Assembly (NCBI GenBank): GCA_903844155.1
Contig: CAIMSU010000271.1
Location: 1 to 63,870, forward strand
Source: an uncultured Pseudomonadota bacterium
GTDB lineage: Bacteria > Myxococcota_A > UBA796 > SXON01
Direction of reading: 5' to 3'
DNA: 63,870 nucleotides
How positions within the stretch are numbered: the stretch's first letter is position 1; each line of letters starts with the position of its first letter. The translations under genes and the position numbers were made by a program. Of the stretch, positions 8,320 through 17,441 are shown in pieces. The notes below the pieces were generated by a model. The model saw nothing but the letters and a program-made list of their open reading frames with translations, was not told where the DNA came from and ran no database searches.

Positions 8320-10078
8320 CTACGGCGTGACCGGCCTCGCGCCGCGGAGGCGACATAGCTGCTCTCGTTGAAGCTCCATCCAGATGGCTCGGACCGCGGT
8401 ATCGAACCCGGGAGCACCATTCTCGAACACCACCCCCGCCAACTCGCCGTTGCCGAGAGGGAGCCGCCGACAGTTGATCACCCGCCCGTTCGCCGACCGA
8501 ACCCGGCCGGACTCGGTGACGTCGATATAGAGGGTCGTCCCCGCGGGGAGCTCGGTGTGGAGCCGAAGTCCGCAACCGCCGAGGGACAGGTCTGTGATGG
8601 CGCAGTCGAGGGGCTGCAGCTTCCCGTCGATGAGGAGACGGGCCAGGATGGGCGGCTGGGCTTGCTCAAGCACCTCGACCCTGTAGCTGTCCCGGCGGTT
8701 TCCGAGGCCGTCATCGACCGCCTCGGGGCGGGTTTTGGCCTGCTGCGCGTGGCGAAGGAACGCCGCCCGGAACGCCCGGCGACCTTTCGTCACCCACCGG
8801 TACGGCGAGGCGTCGAGGTCGACGCGAACCTCGTCCGGATCGTCGTCCCAGACCCAGGCCTGGGTATCGATGGGAAGGACCACCGGATGCGCTCCGGGCG
8901 CCGGAGAACGTGAGGGCAGCCAAATCAGTGCCCGTGTGGTCACCAGGAGCCACCCGTTCGTCGCCTCGTTGCTGGCGCTGACGCCGACCGCTGGTGTTGC
9001 CAGCTCCGGCTCGCGGGGGATTCCCGGCACGGATGCCCAGGCCCCAAGGGCACCGAAAAGCTCTTCGCGGGCGCATTCCGACGGGGTGCCGGCCAGCCAC
9101 ACCGGCCCCGGCGCGCTGGTGGCGAGCCAGATGAGGAGCGACCCGAAGCGGTCCGCCGCGGAGTCACACGCGATCGTGAGTCGCGTGTTCGAGGACTGGA
9201 TCTGGATGCGGCCGCCGAAGACGCCGACCAGAGAGACCCCCGTCACTGCGTCTGCGGACACCTCGGTCACGGTTGGCACGCCGACGAGCGCATCCAGCAC
9301 GCCCGTGGCGACGAAGGCCAGACGGTCGTCGAGCAGCACGAGCCCACCGCCATGGGTGATGGGCCCGCTGCACCGCGGCGGGCCAGACTTCGCCGGTCGC
9401 GTCGTCGTCGACCCCGGAGCACTCGGGGATGCACCGGAGCGCGGCATACAATTCCGGCAGTCCGTCGCCGACGAAGCGAGTGCACTGCGTGACGGTCCGA
9501 ACCGTGATTCCCGGTCGCCCGTCCGTGCTGACCGCGTCCACGATCTGCTGAGCATCGTACTCGACGGCGATGTTCGGCCAGAGCAGGCGGTCCATGCCGG
9601 TTGGCCGGAACCGGATGCGCCGTGTAGTCACCGTGACCTCACCGGCTGCGGTGAGGAACTCGCTCAGCTCGACGAGCGTGTTGGCGTGGAGCAGGACGCG
9701 CTCGTCCGGCTCATAGTGGGGGGTACCGCTGCCGCGCACACCTCGCACACCTCGCGCACCGAGGGCGAGGATTGCTGCCAAGCGCTCATGGACGATCCGC
9801 GCGCCCAGGCCAACCAGGCGGGGTACCTCAGTGTCAGTGTCAGTGTCAGTCTGGATCTGGAGCGCGGCCTCCGTACCTGAGAGCACCGCGCTGCGAATGC
9901 GGTCGATGGGGATCGACCAGGGACTCACCCCGATCCGGAGGCTGAACGGCGTCGGCTCAAAGGACACCCGCGATGTCGTCAGGATCAACCTTCCGGCGAG
10001 TCGCATCGGACCCATCAGGACCGCGCAGTTGCCAACGGCGAGCAGCTTGTCGTCCTGAGGGGGGCTCAGAATGTTCAT
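8320..10078 (-). pseudogene. GRAM/PH-like repeat plus PilZ protein, broken by a +1 frameshift
   Basis: This gene is a paralogue of the intact gene at 55701-57194. It runs in one frame from ATG 10078 to about 9385, then continues one frame over to 8320. Both halves align with the paralogue: LPELYAALRC in the first frame and DDRLAFVATGVLDALVGV in the second. The switch lies near 9365-9390. Up to four GRAM/PH-like modules (for example GEVTVTTRRIRFRP) precede a C-terminal PilZ domain with RRDSYR (RxxxR) and DLSLGG, the c-di-GMP-binding signatures. If the sequence is right the gene is broken; if it is an error, this is a ~585-residue c-di-GMP effector. The clean coding signal on both sides suggests a recent mutation or a sequencing error. 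Confidence 0.75.
9829..9852. repeat. Short tandem hexamer repeat
   Basis: Three copies of CAGTGT (9829-9846) are followed by one imperfect copy (CAGTCT). In the minus-strand GRAM-PilZ gene this codes for a Thr-Asp run (TDTDTDTE). The unit is a multiple of three, so copy-number changes would alter length without shifting the frame. The frameshift in the same gene lies about 450 bp further on and is not caused by this repeat. Confidence 0.7.
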
Positions 10079-10148
10079 GATTCTCGATTGAACGCGTACA
10101 TGCTAACGTATTCGGCGGCCCCAGGGGTCCGGCGGACCTCGGGGAGGC

Positions 10149-10177
10149 TTGACTCCAGTCGTGCGGAAGCGCAGAAT
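10149..10177 (+). promoter_or_regulatory. Candidate housekeeping promoter for the porin gene
   Basis: TTGACT (10149-10154), a 17-bp spacer and CAGAAT (10172-10177) resemble a sigma-70 type promoter, the -10 box matching 4 of 6. It lies 24 bp before the preferred porin start. No sigma-28-type motif was found in this divergent intergenic region. Confidence 0.35.
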
Positions 10178-10201
10178 CTGACGCGTTTTCCGTGCGTGCC
10201 C

Positions 10202-11254
10202 ATGCTGATCCAATTCCTCATTTTTTTTCTCACCACGGCCCACGCCGCCCCCTCGACGCCGCTCGCCGACCAACCCTTCGTGGCGCGGCCTTTCGGTTTC
10301 TTGATCCCTTCTTTCTCGCCCGTGCCCTCGCTGGCGTCGTCCGGGGAGGACGGGTTCGACCTGGAGGCGCACCTTGGAGCGGAGGCCCGGCTGGACCTGG
10401 GGACCGGGGGGCAGATGGGTGCCCTGGTGGAGCTCGATCTCACCCCGTCGCCGGGCCTCAAGGACGCCTACGCCCTTTATCGACCGACGTCGTTTCTCCG
10501 CGTGGATCTCGGACAGTTCAAAATCCCCTACGGCCTCGGGTTCCAGGCCTCGGACACGCGCCGACTCCTTCCCATGGCCCCGGTCGCGACCGAGGGGCTG
10601 GTCGGTCGCGACGAGGGGATCATGGTGACGGGATCGCTCCCCATCCATGGGGTGAGCGTCGGCAGCCTGCAGTTGGCTGCGTTCAACGGCGAGGGCCCCA
10701 ACATCTACCAGGATCCCGACCATCGCTACTTGTTTGTCGTTCGCGGGCTGATCACGCCTTTCGGCGCCCGGGTGAAGCCGTTCGAAGGTTCAGATGGCAC
10801 GTTGTATCTTGGTCTTGGTGGTGGGCTGCTCGACAACACCGTAGAGGCCGGGGGGGCTGCACACGTCCGTCAGTACGGAGCGGATGTGCAGTTCGCCTGG
10901 AACGTCCTCTCCGTCCAGGGCGAACTGCTCCTTGGGAGTCGTGCCCTGGAAGACGGAGCGCCGGAGCGATCCATCGGCGGATACGGCACGCTCTCCGTTT
11001 TCCTGCCATTCCCCTGGGTCAAGGATCATGTCCAGCTGATCGGTCGCTTCGGGCAGTCCGATCCGCAGGTCCAGAGCAGCGAGGGAGGCGACGCGACGCG
11101 CGAGTTCACCGGCGGGCTGGATCTCTACTGGTTCGCAGCGCCCGGTCCGTTCAGTGATGTGAAGCTCCAGCTCGCATTTTCCCATGTCGATGATCTGGAC
11201 GATGTCACCACATCGAGCGACCAACTCGTGGTCGCGGCGACCGTGCGGTTCTGA
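10202..11254 (+). CDS. Outer-membrane porin, OprP/OprO-like beta-barrel
   Basis: About 350 residues starting at ATG 10202, which gives a signal peptide directly (MLIQFLIFFLTTAHA, cut after AHA). Longer upstream starts would bury this signal. The mature part alternates hydrophobic and polar residues in strands. It contains FLRVDLGQFKIPYGLGFQ and RDEGIMVTGSL, which are typical of phosphate-selective porin O/P-type barrels, and it ends in Phe (VVAATVRF) as BAM-assembled barrels do. It probably forms a channel in the outer membrane; substrate unknown. It is divergent from the GRAM-PilZ gene and convergent with the kinase-HDOD gene, so it is not clearly part of the flagellar regulon. Confidence 0.75.
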   Translation: MLIQFLIFFLTTAHAAPSTPLADQPFVARPFGFLIPSFSPVPSLASSGEDGFDLEAHLGAEARLDLGTGGQMGALVELDLTPSPGLKDAYALYRPTSFLRVDLGQFKIPYGLGFQASDTRRLLPMAPVATEGLVGRDEGIMVTGSLPIHGVSVGSLQLAAFNGEGPNIYQDPDHRYLFVVRGLITPFGARVKPFEGSDGTLYLGLGGGLLDNTVEAGGAAHVRQYGADVQFAWNVLSVQGELLLGSRALEDGAPERSIGGYGTLSVFLPFPWVKDHVQLIGRFGQSDPQVQSSEGGDATREFTGGLDLYWFAAPGPFSDVKLQLAFSHVDDLDDVTTSSDQLVVAATVRF

Positions 11255-11276
11255 GCGGCGACCCTGCAACGATCGA

Positions 11277-13538
11277 TCAGCGAGTTGCCTGACGGCCCTT
11301 CTTCCAGGCCACCTCCGCCGCGTCGAGCGAGCGCGCGGCGAGCTGGGCGGTAAAACCCAGGGCGGTCAGCGCCACAAAACCATCAAAAGTGCGTGACTCG
11401 CGAGCCGCCCAGGCCTCGTGCGCCGCGATGCTTGCCGCCCGCGTCGCGAGCGCCTGAAAGTGCTGGCCGGTGGGGGCGCGGTCCGGCGCGGGTCCGAAGC
11501 CGATGCTCGCAGCGGTGGCAGGCCCGAGCTTCCACGCGTCGGCCAGAAGCATTCCAACGCTCGGGTAGACGAGGTCCGCCACCGCGCCGACGAACTCGGG
11601 GCTGGCGGACTCCTCCGGGTTCCGCGAGGGGCCGCACTTGTACACGACGAGCTTGCCCAGACCGTGCAGGAGCGTGGGGAGGAATGCCTCGCCCTTCGGG
11701 TCGAAGATGACGCTGACATCGGCGGCAACGATGGACACCTCGCGCAGGTGGTCCGCGCGGGCCTGGTGGCTCCGCGCCTGAAACACCTTGGCGTTCATGC
11801 TGGCCGACATCGCGATCTGCCAGAGCCGGCGGTGTCCGAGCCGAAGCACCGCCTCACGGACGTTGGCGGGGGGCGTCGCCCCGAACGCCGGGCTGCTTGC
11901 TTCATCCCACACACGCTTGAGCATCCCGGGCTCGCGGATGACGACCTCGACCACCTGCGTCTGATCGATGTCGCCGGCGCGCAACAGCCAGTCCAGCCGG
12001 CGCGCGCCCGTGGGGAAGAGCGGAAAGTCGAGATGCGGCGTGCTGCAGGCGCGCACGAGCCGATCGATGAACAACCAGTCGTTACGGGTCGCCGCGGCGT
12101 CCCGCAAACCGTGCAGGCGGTTGGTCAATCGCGTGCGGACCTCTGGCACCTCGCGATCCATGGCGGCCTCGGCGCCGTCCCAGGGGGCGGGGCTCTCGAC
12201 GAACCTGGCGCGCGCGCTCTTCGGCGGCTCCGAAACCTCGACCGTGGGGGTCCTCGGCACCAAAGGTTGAGGCATCGCCGGGCCGGGCTTCTTCCAGTTG
12301 GAGAGGCGCTGCCACCAGGACTTTCGCGGCCGCGCCGTGGGAGGGGGGGCTGCTTGCTTGCGGGGTCGCGCCTCCGTGACCTCCTCCTTCTGGCTCGACG
12401 TGTACGCGGGCACCATCGTCAGACCGGCCGGGTCGGGCTCGGGCTCCATCGGGTTCCCGGTCAGCCGCGGCATGCTGAACTCGGGCAACGGAAGTGCCGG
12501 TCGCCGGTCCGTGCCCTCCATCCGCGATTCGTGCATCTGCCGTGCACCGAGACTGCCTGACAGCGTGCGCGTCCGCTCGACGACGATCTCGTCCGCAAAG
12601 AGCTCGCGCATGAAGGTGGACAGGGACTGTTGAAGGACTTCCGTCGACAGCGGATGCAGGAAGTCGAGGAGGGCGAGTTGCAAGTCCCGCGCGGTCTGGT
12701 ACCGATCGTCGGGATTCAACTCCAGCGAGCGCATCGCGATCTCATCGAGGCGGGGAGGGATCGTCGGGTTCGTGATGCTCGGCCGCTTGACGTCGGCCCG
12801 GCGCACGCGGTCGATGGTCTCGATCTCGGACGCGGCCTTGAACAGGCGACGACCAGTCAGCATCTCGTGCAGCAGCACGCCCAGCGCGAAGACGTCCGAG
12901 CGGCGATCGAGGTGGACCCCGCACGCCTGTTCGGGCGACATGTACGCGACCTTGCCCGTGATCGCCCCGATGTCCGTCTTCTCTGCGCAGGACACCGCCC
13001 GAACGATGCCGAAGTCGCCGATCTTGACCTCGCCCATGTACGAGACGAGGATGTTGGACGGGTTGACGTCGCGATGGACGATGTTGAGCGGCTCGCCGGT
13101 GATCGAGACCCGCTTGTGGGCGTAGTCCAGCCCCTTGGCGGCCTCCATGGCGATGTAGACCGCGAGCTCGATGGGGAGGGCCATGCGCCTGCGGGCGAGG
13201 TTGTTGAGCAGGAACTTGACGTCCTTGCCCTCGACGCACTCCATGGCGATGAAATAGCTGGCTCCCACCTTGCCGAAGTCGTACATCCGGACGATGTTTG
13301 CGGCCTGAAGTACGGCGAACACCTTCGCCTCGTCCATGAACATGCGGACAAAGCGGTCATCGTCCGTGGGCGGCGCCACCATGCGCTTGATGGCGACCAG
13401 GTTCTCGAACCCGCCCGCTTCGAAGCTGATGGCGCGGAAGATCTCTCCCATGCCACCCACCGCGATGCGATCGAACAGGTAGTACTTCCCGAAGACCTCG
13501 ATGCCGACTGGAGTTGGCGTGCGCTCGTCGGTGGTCAT
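11277..13538 (-). CDS. Ser/Thr protein kinase-HDOD domain fusion
   Basis: About 753 residues. The N-terminal Hanks-type kinase has a Gly-rich loop (VGGMGEIF, ~28), catalytic Lys in VAIKRM (~51), HRDVNPSN (155-162; Lys of the usual HRDxKxxN is Asn, as often in myxobacterial kinases with HRDVSPQN) and DFG (175-177). The APE-like MSPEQ is also present. A Pro-rich linker (~330-470) leads to a C-terminal HDOD domain (~510-720; LDWLLRAGDIDQTQVVEVVIREPGMLKRV). HDOD domains are non-catalytic HD-fold modules linked to signalling and motility control. No transmembrane segment is evident. ATG 13538 is preferred over TTG 13559. It is last in the flgB-flgC-fliE direction, 94+ nt after fliE, which points to a motility-linked signalling role. 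Confidence 0.85.
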   Translation of the reverse strand: MTTDERTPTPVGIEVFGKYYLFDRIAVGGMGEIFRAISFEAGGFENLVAIKRMVAPPTDDDRFVRMFMDEAKVFAVLQAANIVRMYDFGKVGASYFIAMECVEGKDVKFLLNNLARRRMALPIELAVYIAMEAAKGLDYAHKRVSITGEPLNIVHRDVNPSNILVSYMGEVKIGDFGIVRAVSCAEKTDIGAITGKVAYMSPEQACGVHLDRRSDVFALGVLLHEMLTGRRLFKAASEIETIDRVRRADVKRPSITNPTIPPRLDEIAMRSLELNPDDRYQTARDLQLALLDFLHPLSTEVLQQSLSTFMRELFADEIVVERTRTLSGSLGARQMHESRMEGTDRRPALPLPEFSMPRLTGNPMEPEPDPAGLTMVPAYTSSQKEEVTEARPRKQAAPPPTARPRKSWWQRLSNWKKPGPAMPQPLVPRTPTVEVSEPPKSARARFVESPAPWDGAEAAMDREVPEVRTRLTNRLHGLRDAAATRNDWLFIDRLVRACSTPHLDFPLFPTGARRLDWLLRAGDIDQTQVVEVVIREPGMLKRVWDEASSPAFGATPPANVREAVLRLGHRRLWQIAMSASMNAKVFQARSHQARADHLREVSIVAADVSVIFDPKGEAFLPTLLHGLGKLVVYKCGPSRNPEESASPEFVGAVADLVYPSVGMLLADAWKLGPATAASIGFGPAPDRAPTGQHFQALATRAASIAAHEAWAARESRTFDGFVALTALGFTAQLAARSLDAAEVAWKKGRQATR

Positions 13539-13653
13539 CACGGCCTGACCCACGCTCAAGCCGAGCCCTCGGCCGAAGCGACCGCAGAGGGCCTGATCGG
13601 CGGCTTCGGGTCCCTGTCTGGCTCAACCGGGGCTTCCAATGGAGTCTCCAAGG

Positions 13654-13947
13654 TCAAATCGGCATGTTCCAGAGGGCCTGGTAGGCGTCGACCAGCTTGT
13701 CGCGCACGCTCGTCATCGCGCGCAGGGCGATGTTCGCCTCCTCAAGCGCGATCATCGTGCCATGCAGATCGACGCTGCGCCCGCTTGCCAGCCCCTCCAG
13801 CTGCGCGTCTGCGCCAGTCTGCGCCGCATCGACGGACTTCACGGCCGACTCGAGTAGCTCCCCAAAGTTGCTGGCGCTGGCGACGCCTGCCCCGGTGAGC
13901 TGCCCGATGTCCGCGGCGTTGGAGACGCCCTGAACGCGCTGGATCAT
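13654..13947 (-). CDS. fliE: Flagellar hook-basal body protein FliE
   Basis: A 97-residue FliE, the adaptor between the MS ring and the proximal rod. The family signature is the C-terminal part: DLHGTMIALEEANIALRAMTSVRDKLVDAYQALWNMPI aligns with the conserved helix (MIAxEKAxLSFxLxxxVRNKxVEAYQEIMRMQV). The start codon overlaps the end of flgC, so flgB-flgC-fliE form the standard compact rod operon. It is transcribed on the minus strand from the sigma-28-type promoter ahead of flgB. Confidence 0.93.
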   Translation of the reverse strand: MIQRVQGVSNAADIGQLTGAGVASASNFGELLESAVKSVDAAQTGADAQLEGLASGRSVDLHGTMIALEEANIALRAMTSVRDKLVDAYQALWNMPI

Positions 13948-14369
13948 CGCCCGATCTCGAGCGCGCGCAGCGCCATGTCGCGGGTCGCTTCGACGACCGA
14001 GCTGTCCGCCTCATACGCCCGGTTCGTCATCATGAGATCGACCATCTCCTGCATCACGTCGACGTCGGGGTAGGAGACGTAGCCGTTGGCGTCCGCGTCC
14101 GGGTGGGAGGGGTCGTACACGCGGACGGGCGGCCGCCCGTCGGAGCGGATGCCCGTCACCTCGACGCGGGAGGTCGCCCGATCGAGCTCGTCTCCGAAGG
14201 GATCGAGCTGCTTCGCCTCGAACGTGGGCACCTGCCGCTTGAACGGCCCCCCCTCCGCCGTGCGGGTCGTCCGCGCGTTCGCCATGTTCGTCGCGATGGT
14301 CTGCAGCCGCAGGCGCTCGGCCGAGAGCCCGGACGCGGCGACATTGAAGGTATCGATGATGTCGGACAT
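13944..14369 (-). CDS. flgC: Flagellar basal-body rod protein FlgC
   Basis: A 141-residue proximal rod protein. The N-terminal helix FNVAASGLSAERLRLQTIATNMANA and the C-terminal DVMQEMVDLMMTNRAYEAD segment are the paired coiled-coil signatures of axial proteins. Mid-protein it has the FlgC-typical YDPSHPDADANGYV(S)YP motif. It overlaps flgB upstream and fliE downstream by a few bases. It is exported by the flagellar type III system and assembles between FlgB and FlgF/FlgG. Confidence 0.95.
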   Translation of the reverse strand: MSDIIDTFNVAASGLSAERLRLQTIATNMANARTTRTAEGGPFKRQVPTFEAKQLDPFGDELDRATSRVEVTGIRSDGRPPVRVYDPSHPDADANGYVSYPDVDVMQEMVDLMMTNRAYEADSSVVEATRDMALRALEIGR

Positions 14370-14749
14370 CAGGACTTCCCGTTGCTGGCTGCGAAGCGCA
14401 AGAGCGCCAGATGCCGGCTCATTCCGGTGCTGAGCGCGTTGTACATCAGGGAGTTCTCGGTGAGCTTGACGGCCTCAGCTTCCGGCGACACAGAGTTCCC
14501 GTCGAGGGCCCAAGCCACCGGGTCGACCTCGCGGATCTCCTCCTCCGGGGCCGCGGATTCGCCGTTCTCGGCGGCATCGACGGCGCGGCCGAGCAGGTCG
14601 GCGAACGGAACCTCACGCGCGTGGTAGCCGGGCGTGTCCGCATTCGCGAGGTTGGCCGCGGACAGGATGTGTTGCACCTGACGGAGATCCAGCGCCCGCT
14701 GGACGCCCGCGCCCACCGCGTCGAAGAGCCGAACTGGTGTGGTTGTCAT
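14369..14749 (-). CDS. flgB: Flagellar basal-body rod protein FlgB
   Basis: A 126-residue proximal rod protein and first gene of the flgB-flgC-fliE operon. The signature HILSAANLANADTPGYHAREVPFADLL is the conserved N-terminal axial motif, and NSLMYNALSTGMSRHLALLRFA is the C-terminal helix. A good Shine-Dalgarno (GGAGTG) lies ahead of ATG 14749. An exact sigma-28-type promoter lies 22 bp upstream, inside the end of the preceding TPR gene. Confidence 0.94.
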   Translation of the reverse strand: MTTTPVRLFDAVGAGVQRALDLRQVQHILSAANLANADTPGYHAREVPFADLLGRAVDAAENGESAAPEEEIREVDPVAWALDGNSVSPEAEAVKLTENSLMYNALSTGMSRHLALLRFAASNGKS

Positions 14750-14769
14750 CGCCGAGCACTCCGCAAGTG

Positions 14770-16881
14770 CTATCGGTTGTTTTGCTCAGGACTTGAGCGG
14801 TTCTCGCCCCGACTCCGCGCGACCCGCTCGGAGAATGCGCTTTGTGCCTCATCTTCGCCCTGGATGCGGCCCCAAAGGTCGCCTGGGGCCAGGGGCTTTC
14901 CAGCCGTCCAGTTTGCGAATCCCATCGCGTCCGGGTCGATGAGCTGGGTGCCCGCGCGAGCGGCGGCCACCCGGGCCTCATCCACGCGGCCTGCCGCGAG
15001 CAGGCAGCGCGCCTGGTCCTCGTCCATCTCGGCCCTCGAGAGCCCAGCGGGGAATGGGTCGGGCGGAGCGCCGAACACGAGGAGCGCGGCATCGCATCGG
15101 CCGTCGCGGGCGTCGATCATCGCACGTCGCACTGCCGCTTCGGCGGCCTCGGCCGGCGGGCTGCCGACCGTGTTGTACAATGCGACGGCGCCGTCGTCGT
15201 CACCCGCCTCCTCCTGAATGGCGGCCCGCTCGAGCGTCAACCCGGCCGTGATGACGGGATCCGGGGGCCGACTCGCCAACACGTCGAGTGACTGGATGGC
15301 CTCGGGCGTGCGCCCGGACAGGCGATAAAGCCGGGCGATCGTCAGGATCGACGCCCGATCGTCGAGGGCGTGCTCGCCTTCGATCTCCGACGCGGTGCGC
15401 ATCAGGTCGAGCGCGGGCTCGTACATGCTGAGGCGCCCGGCGGCGGCCGCCAGCTCGTAGAGCGGCGTGGGGTCGACCATGTGGGCTGCGAGCCCAGGCC
15501 GCCAAAGGCCGTCGTGGACCGACAGGGCGTCCAGATCCTTCCCTTCCGCCAGCAGCGTTTGGACGCGCGACTGCCACGCCCGCATCAACCGCAGACCGGG
15601 ATCCCCGGTCATGAAGCGGCGGTCGCGGTCCGCGAGCGTGGTCCAGGCATAGATGGCCAGCCTGGGGTCTCCGAGGACTTCGCTGACTTGACCGAGCAGG
15701 TACAGGGACTCGTTCGCGTCGTCGCCCTCACCCCGTCCGACCCGCTCAAGCATGGGGACCATCGGGGCCCACGCGTCCGGAGGCTGCTTGAGCATGTTGA
15801 GGAGCGAGGATCGCGAACGCAGGAGCGGGACCCAGTGCTGCGCTTCGGGACTCGTCGTCAACTCCTGAAGTGCCGCGTCCGCGCCGGGCAGATCGCCGAG
15901 GAGAATCCGCGCGTCCATCAGGAGGCGCAACGACATCGCCGCGACCTGACCGTCCGAATCGTGGATCGAGCGCGCGAGGACGGCCTCCGCCTCCGCGGGG
16001 CAGCCGCCCCGGAGGAGGAGCTCCCCGGCGACGAGCGCCGCGGCCCCGGAGCTCGCGGTCGACGCGAGCGCGCGACCGGCAGCTACGGGGTCCTCTGATG
16101 GGGTCATCCACTTCGCGATCCCCTCGATCCGCAGCAGGAGCGCCTCGTCCGCTCCCAGAGCGCGGGCCTCGGACGCCGAGCTGGCGGCACCCGCCCAGTC
16201 CTGGACCGCGAGCTGTGCGCCGGCCCGTTGCAGGACGGCCGTGGCCGGCGGGGCACCCAGGCGACCGGCGGCGGTGAAGTAGTACTCGGCCTCCCGCGCT
16301 TGCCCCAGATCGCGGTGCAGCGCCCCGAGTTGGTAGTACTGTTTCGCGTCGGTGGGGTCGAGCGTGCGCCTGAGCCGGTCCACCTTGCCCCAGGTCGCGT
16401 CCGTGGGCTCCGCCTCGGACCAGCGTGGCAGCTCCGGCGTGACAATGGAGGGGAGGAGATCGCTCAACATGTCGCGCCCGTGGAGCGGCTCTAGCGGGGT
16501 CAGGGGCGTAGCGTCGCACATGGCCGACTCGGGCGTTGGAGCTGCCCTTCCCCTCCGGCGAGGAGCGGGGGGAGGAGGCGGATGGATCGGCGTGATGGCC
16601 GCCGTCAGCGTGGTGCCGGTCGGGTTGAACGCCACGGTCGTCGTCGGGTCGCGCATCGCCAGGCTCAACAACCAGACGCCACCCATGTCGAGCAGGCGCC
16701 AGGAGCGGACACCGTCGATCGTCCCCGTGCCGATCTGGGGGCGAAGGTCCTCGCTGTTCCCGTGAAACACGATGTCCACCCGACCGGGGACCATCACGGG
16801 CAGCACGTCGGTCACGGCACCGGGAGAGGGCGCGAGCGTGAGCGGCGCGGCCAGAGCCAACCCCGCGAGCAGGAGGATCAA
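14770..16881 (-). CDS. Exported TPR-repeat protein in the flagellar operon
   Basis: About 703 residues. Start TTG 16881 overlaps the stop of the preceding gene (TTGA) and gives a signal peptide directly (LILLLAGLALAAPLT); longer in-frame starts would bury it in an Arg-rich non-protein-like stretch. After a beta-rich N-terminal region and a Pro-rich linker (HPPPPPAPRRR), most of the protein is TPR-like helical repeats (YYQLGALHRDLGQAREAEYYFTAAG and others). It probably acts in the periplasm as a scaffold. Location between fliS and flgB suggests a role in flagellar assembly or passage through the envelope. It could be a PflA- or FlgP-like accessory by analogy only; I do not recognise a named family. 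Confidence 0.7.
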   Translation of the reverse strand: MILLLAGLALAAPLTLAPSPGAVTDVLPVMVPGRVDIVFHGNSEDLRPQIGTGTIDGVRSWRLLDMGGVWLLSLAMRDPTTTVAFNPTGTTLTAAITPIHPPPPPAPRRRGRAAPTPESAMCDATPLTPLEPLHGRDMLSDLLPSIVTPELPRWSEAEPTDATWGKVDRLRRTLDPTDAKQYYQLGALHRDLGQAREAEYYFTAAGRLGAPPATAVLQRAGAQLAVQDWAGAASSASEARALGADEALLLRIEGIAKWMTPSEDPVAAGRALASTASSGAAALVAGELLLRGGCPAEAEAVLARSIHDSDGQVAAMSLRLLMDARILLGDLPGADAALQELTTSPEAQHWVPLLRSRSSLLNMLKQPPDAWAPMVPMLERVGRGEGDDANESLYLLGQVSEVLGDPRLAIYAWTTLADRDRRFMTGDPGLRLMRAWQSRVQTLLAEGKDLDALSVHDGLWRPGLAAHMVDPTPLYELAAAAGRLSMYEPALDLMRTASEIEGEHALDDRASILTIARLYRLSGRTPEAIQSLDVLASRPPDPVITAGLTLERAAIQEEAGDDDGAVALYNTVGSPPAEAAEAAVRRAMIDARDGRCDAALLVFGAPPDPFPAGLSRAEMDEDQARCLLAAGRVDEARVAAARAGTQLIDPDAMGFANWTAGKPLAPGDLWGRIQGEDEAQSAFSERVARSRGENRSSPEQNNR
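14772..14797 (-). promoter_or_regulatory. Sigma-28-type promoter of flgB-flgC-fliE
   Basis: On the minus strand, CTCAA, 16 bp, then CCGATAGC: an exact match to the motif found across this island. It overlaps the 3' end of the TPR gene. The flgB start is 22 nt downstream, leaving room for its ribosome-binding site. Confidence 0.75.
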
Positions 16882-17441
16882 AGGGCCACCACCGCCCCGA
16901 GCCCGACCCGGACCGCGCTCAGATCCAACCCGCAGACGGGCTCGGTGCCACAAACATCCCCGTGCCGACGCAGCATCGCCCGGTACCCGAGCGAGACCTC
17001 GACGGCGAAGGCCGTATCCGTCGCCTGAAGCTCCCCGAGGTGTACCCGCGCGCTGCCCTCGACGAGCGCCCCCCATTTCCAGCCGCGGCTCGTCTGCGGG
17101 TCGCCCTCGCCGACCTGCTCCGAGAATCCGACGGTCGCCGGCCCCACCCCCAGCCCGAGGTCAACCCGCGAGAGCGTCTTGCGCACTCCGATTGTGGCTG
17201 AGATGGGGGTGTAGCGCATCCAGCTCGTGGCCGCGGTGAGCTGCCCGTCCGCTTCCAACTGGTGTCCCGCCGTGCGCCGGTAGCCGACCACCCCCGTCAG
17301 ACGCAGCCCATACGGCAGGTCGCCCGACGCGACCAGCTCGCCTGACAAGGAGCGGTCGCCGTACATCAACCCCAGCGTCGGATCATTCGCGCTCTCCCCG
17401 GCGAGCCGTAGGCCCAGCGCGAACCCCGTGAAACCGATCAC
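16878..17441 (-). CDS. Uncharacterised beta-rich protein, possible outer-membrane component
   Basis: A 187-residue protein of alternating hydrophobic and polar residues (GLRLTGVVGYRRTAGHQLEAD, VDLGLGVGPATVGFSEQ), as in small outer-membrane barrels. It ends with VGLGAVVAL, not an aromatic residue. GTG 17441 overlaps the stop of the preceding small gene (GTGA), and its own stop overlaps the TPR gene start, so translation is probably coupled. A clear signal peptide is not visible. I recognise no family. Its place within the fliD-fliS operon suggests a flagellum-linked envelope protein. Confidence 0.55.
   Translation of the reverse strand: MIGFTGFALGLRLAGESANDPTLGLMYGDRSLSGELVASGDLPYGLRLTGVVGYRRTAGHQLEADGQLTAATSWMRYTPISATIGVRKTLSRVDLGLGVGPATVGFSEQVGEGDPQTSRGWKWGALVEGSARVHLGELQATDTAFAVEVSLGYRAMLRRHGDVCGTEPVCGLDLSAVRVGLGAVVAL

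Noticed and set aside
13560-13653. CCGAT-containing sequence between fliE and the kinase gene as a sigma-28-type promoter
   Set aside because: The sequence 16 bp upstream is CCAGA, not CTCAA; it also has a weak hairpin, so read-through or separate control cannot be decided.
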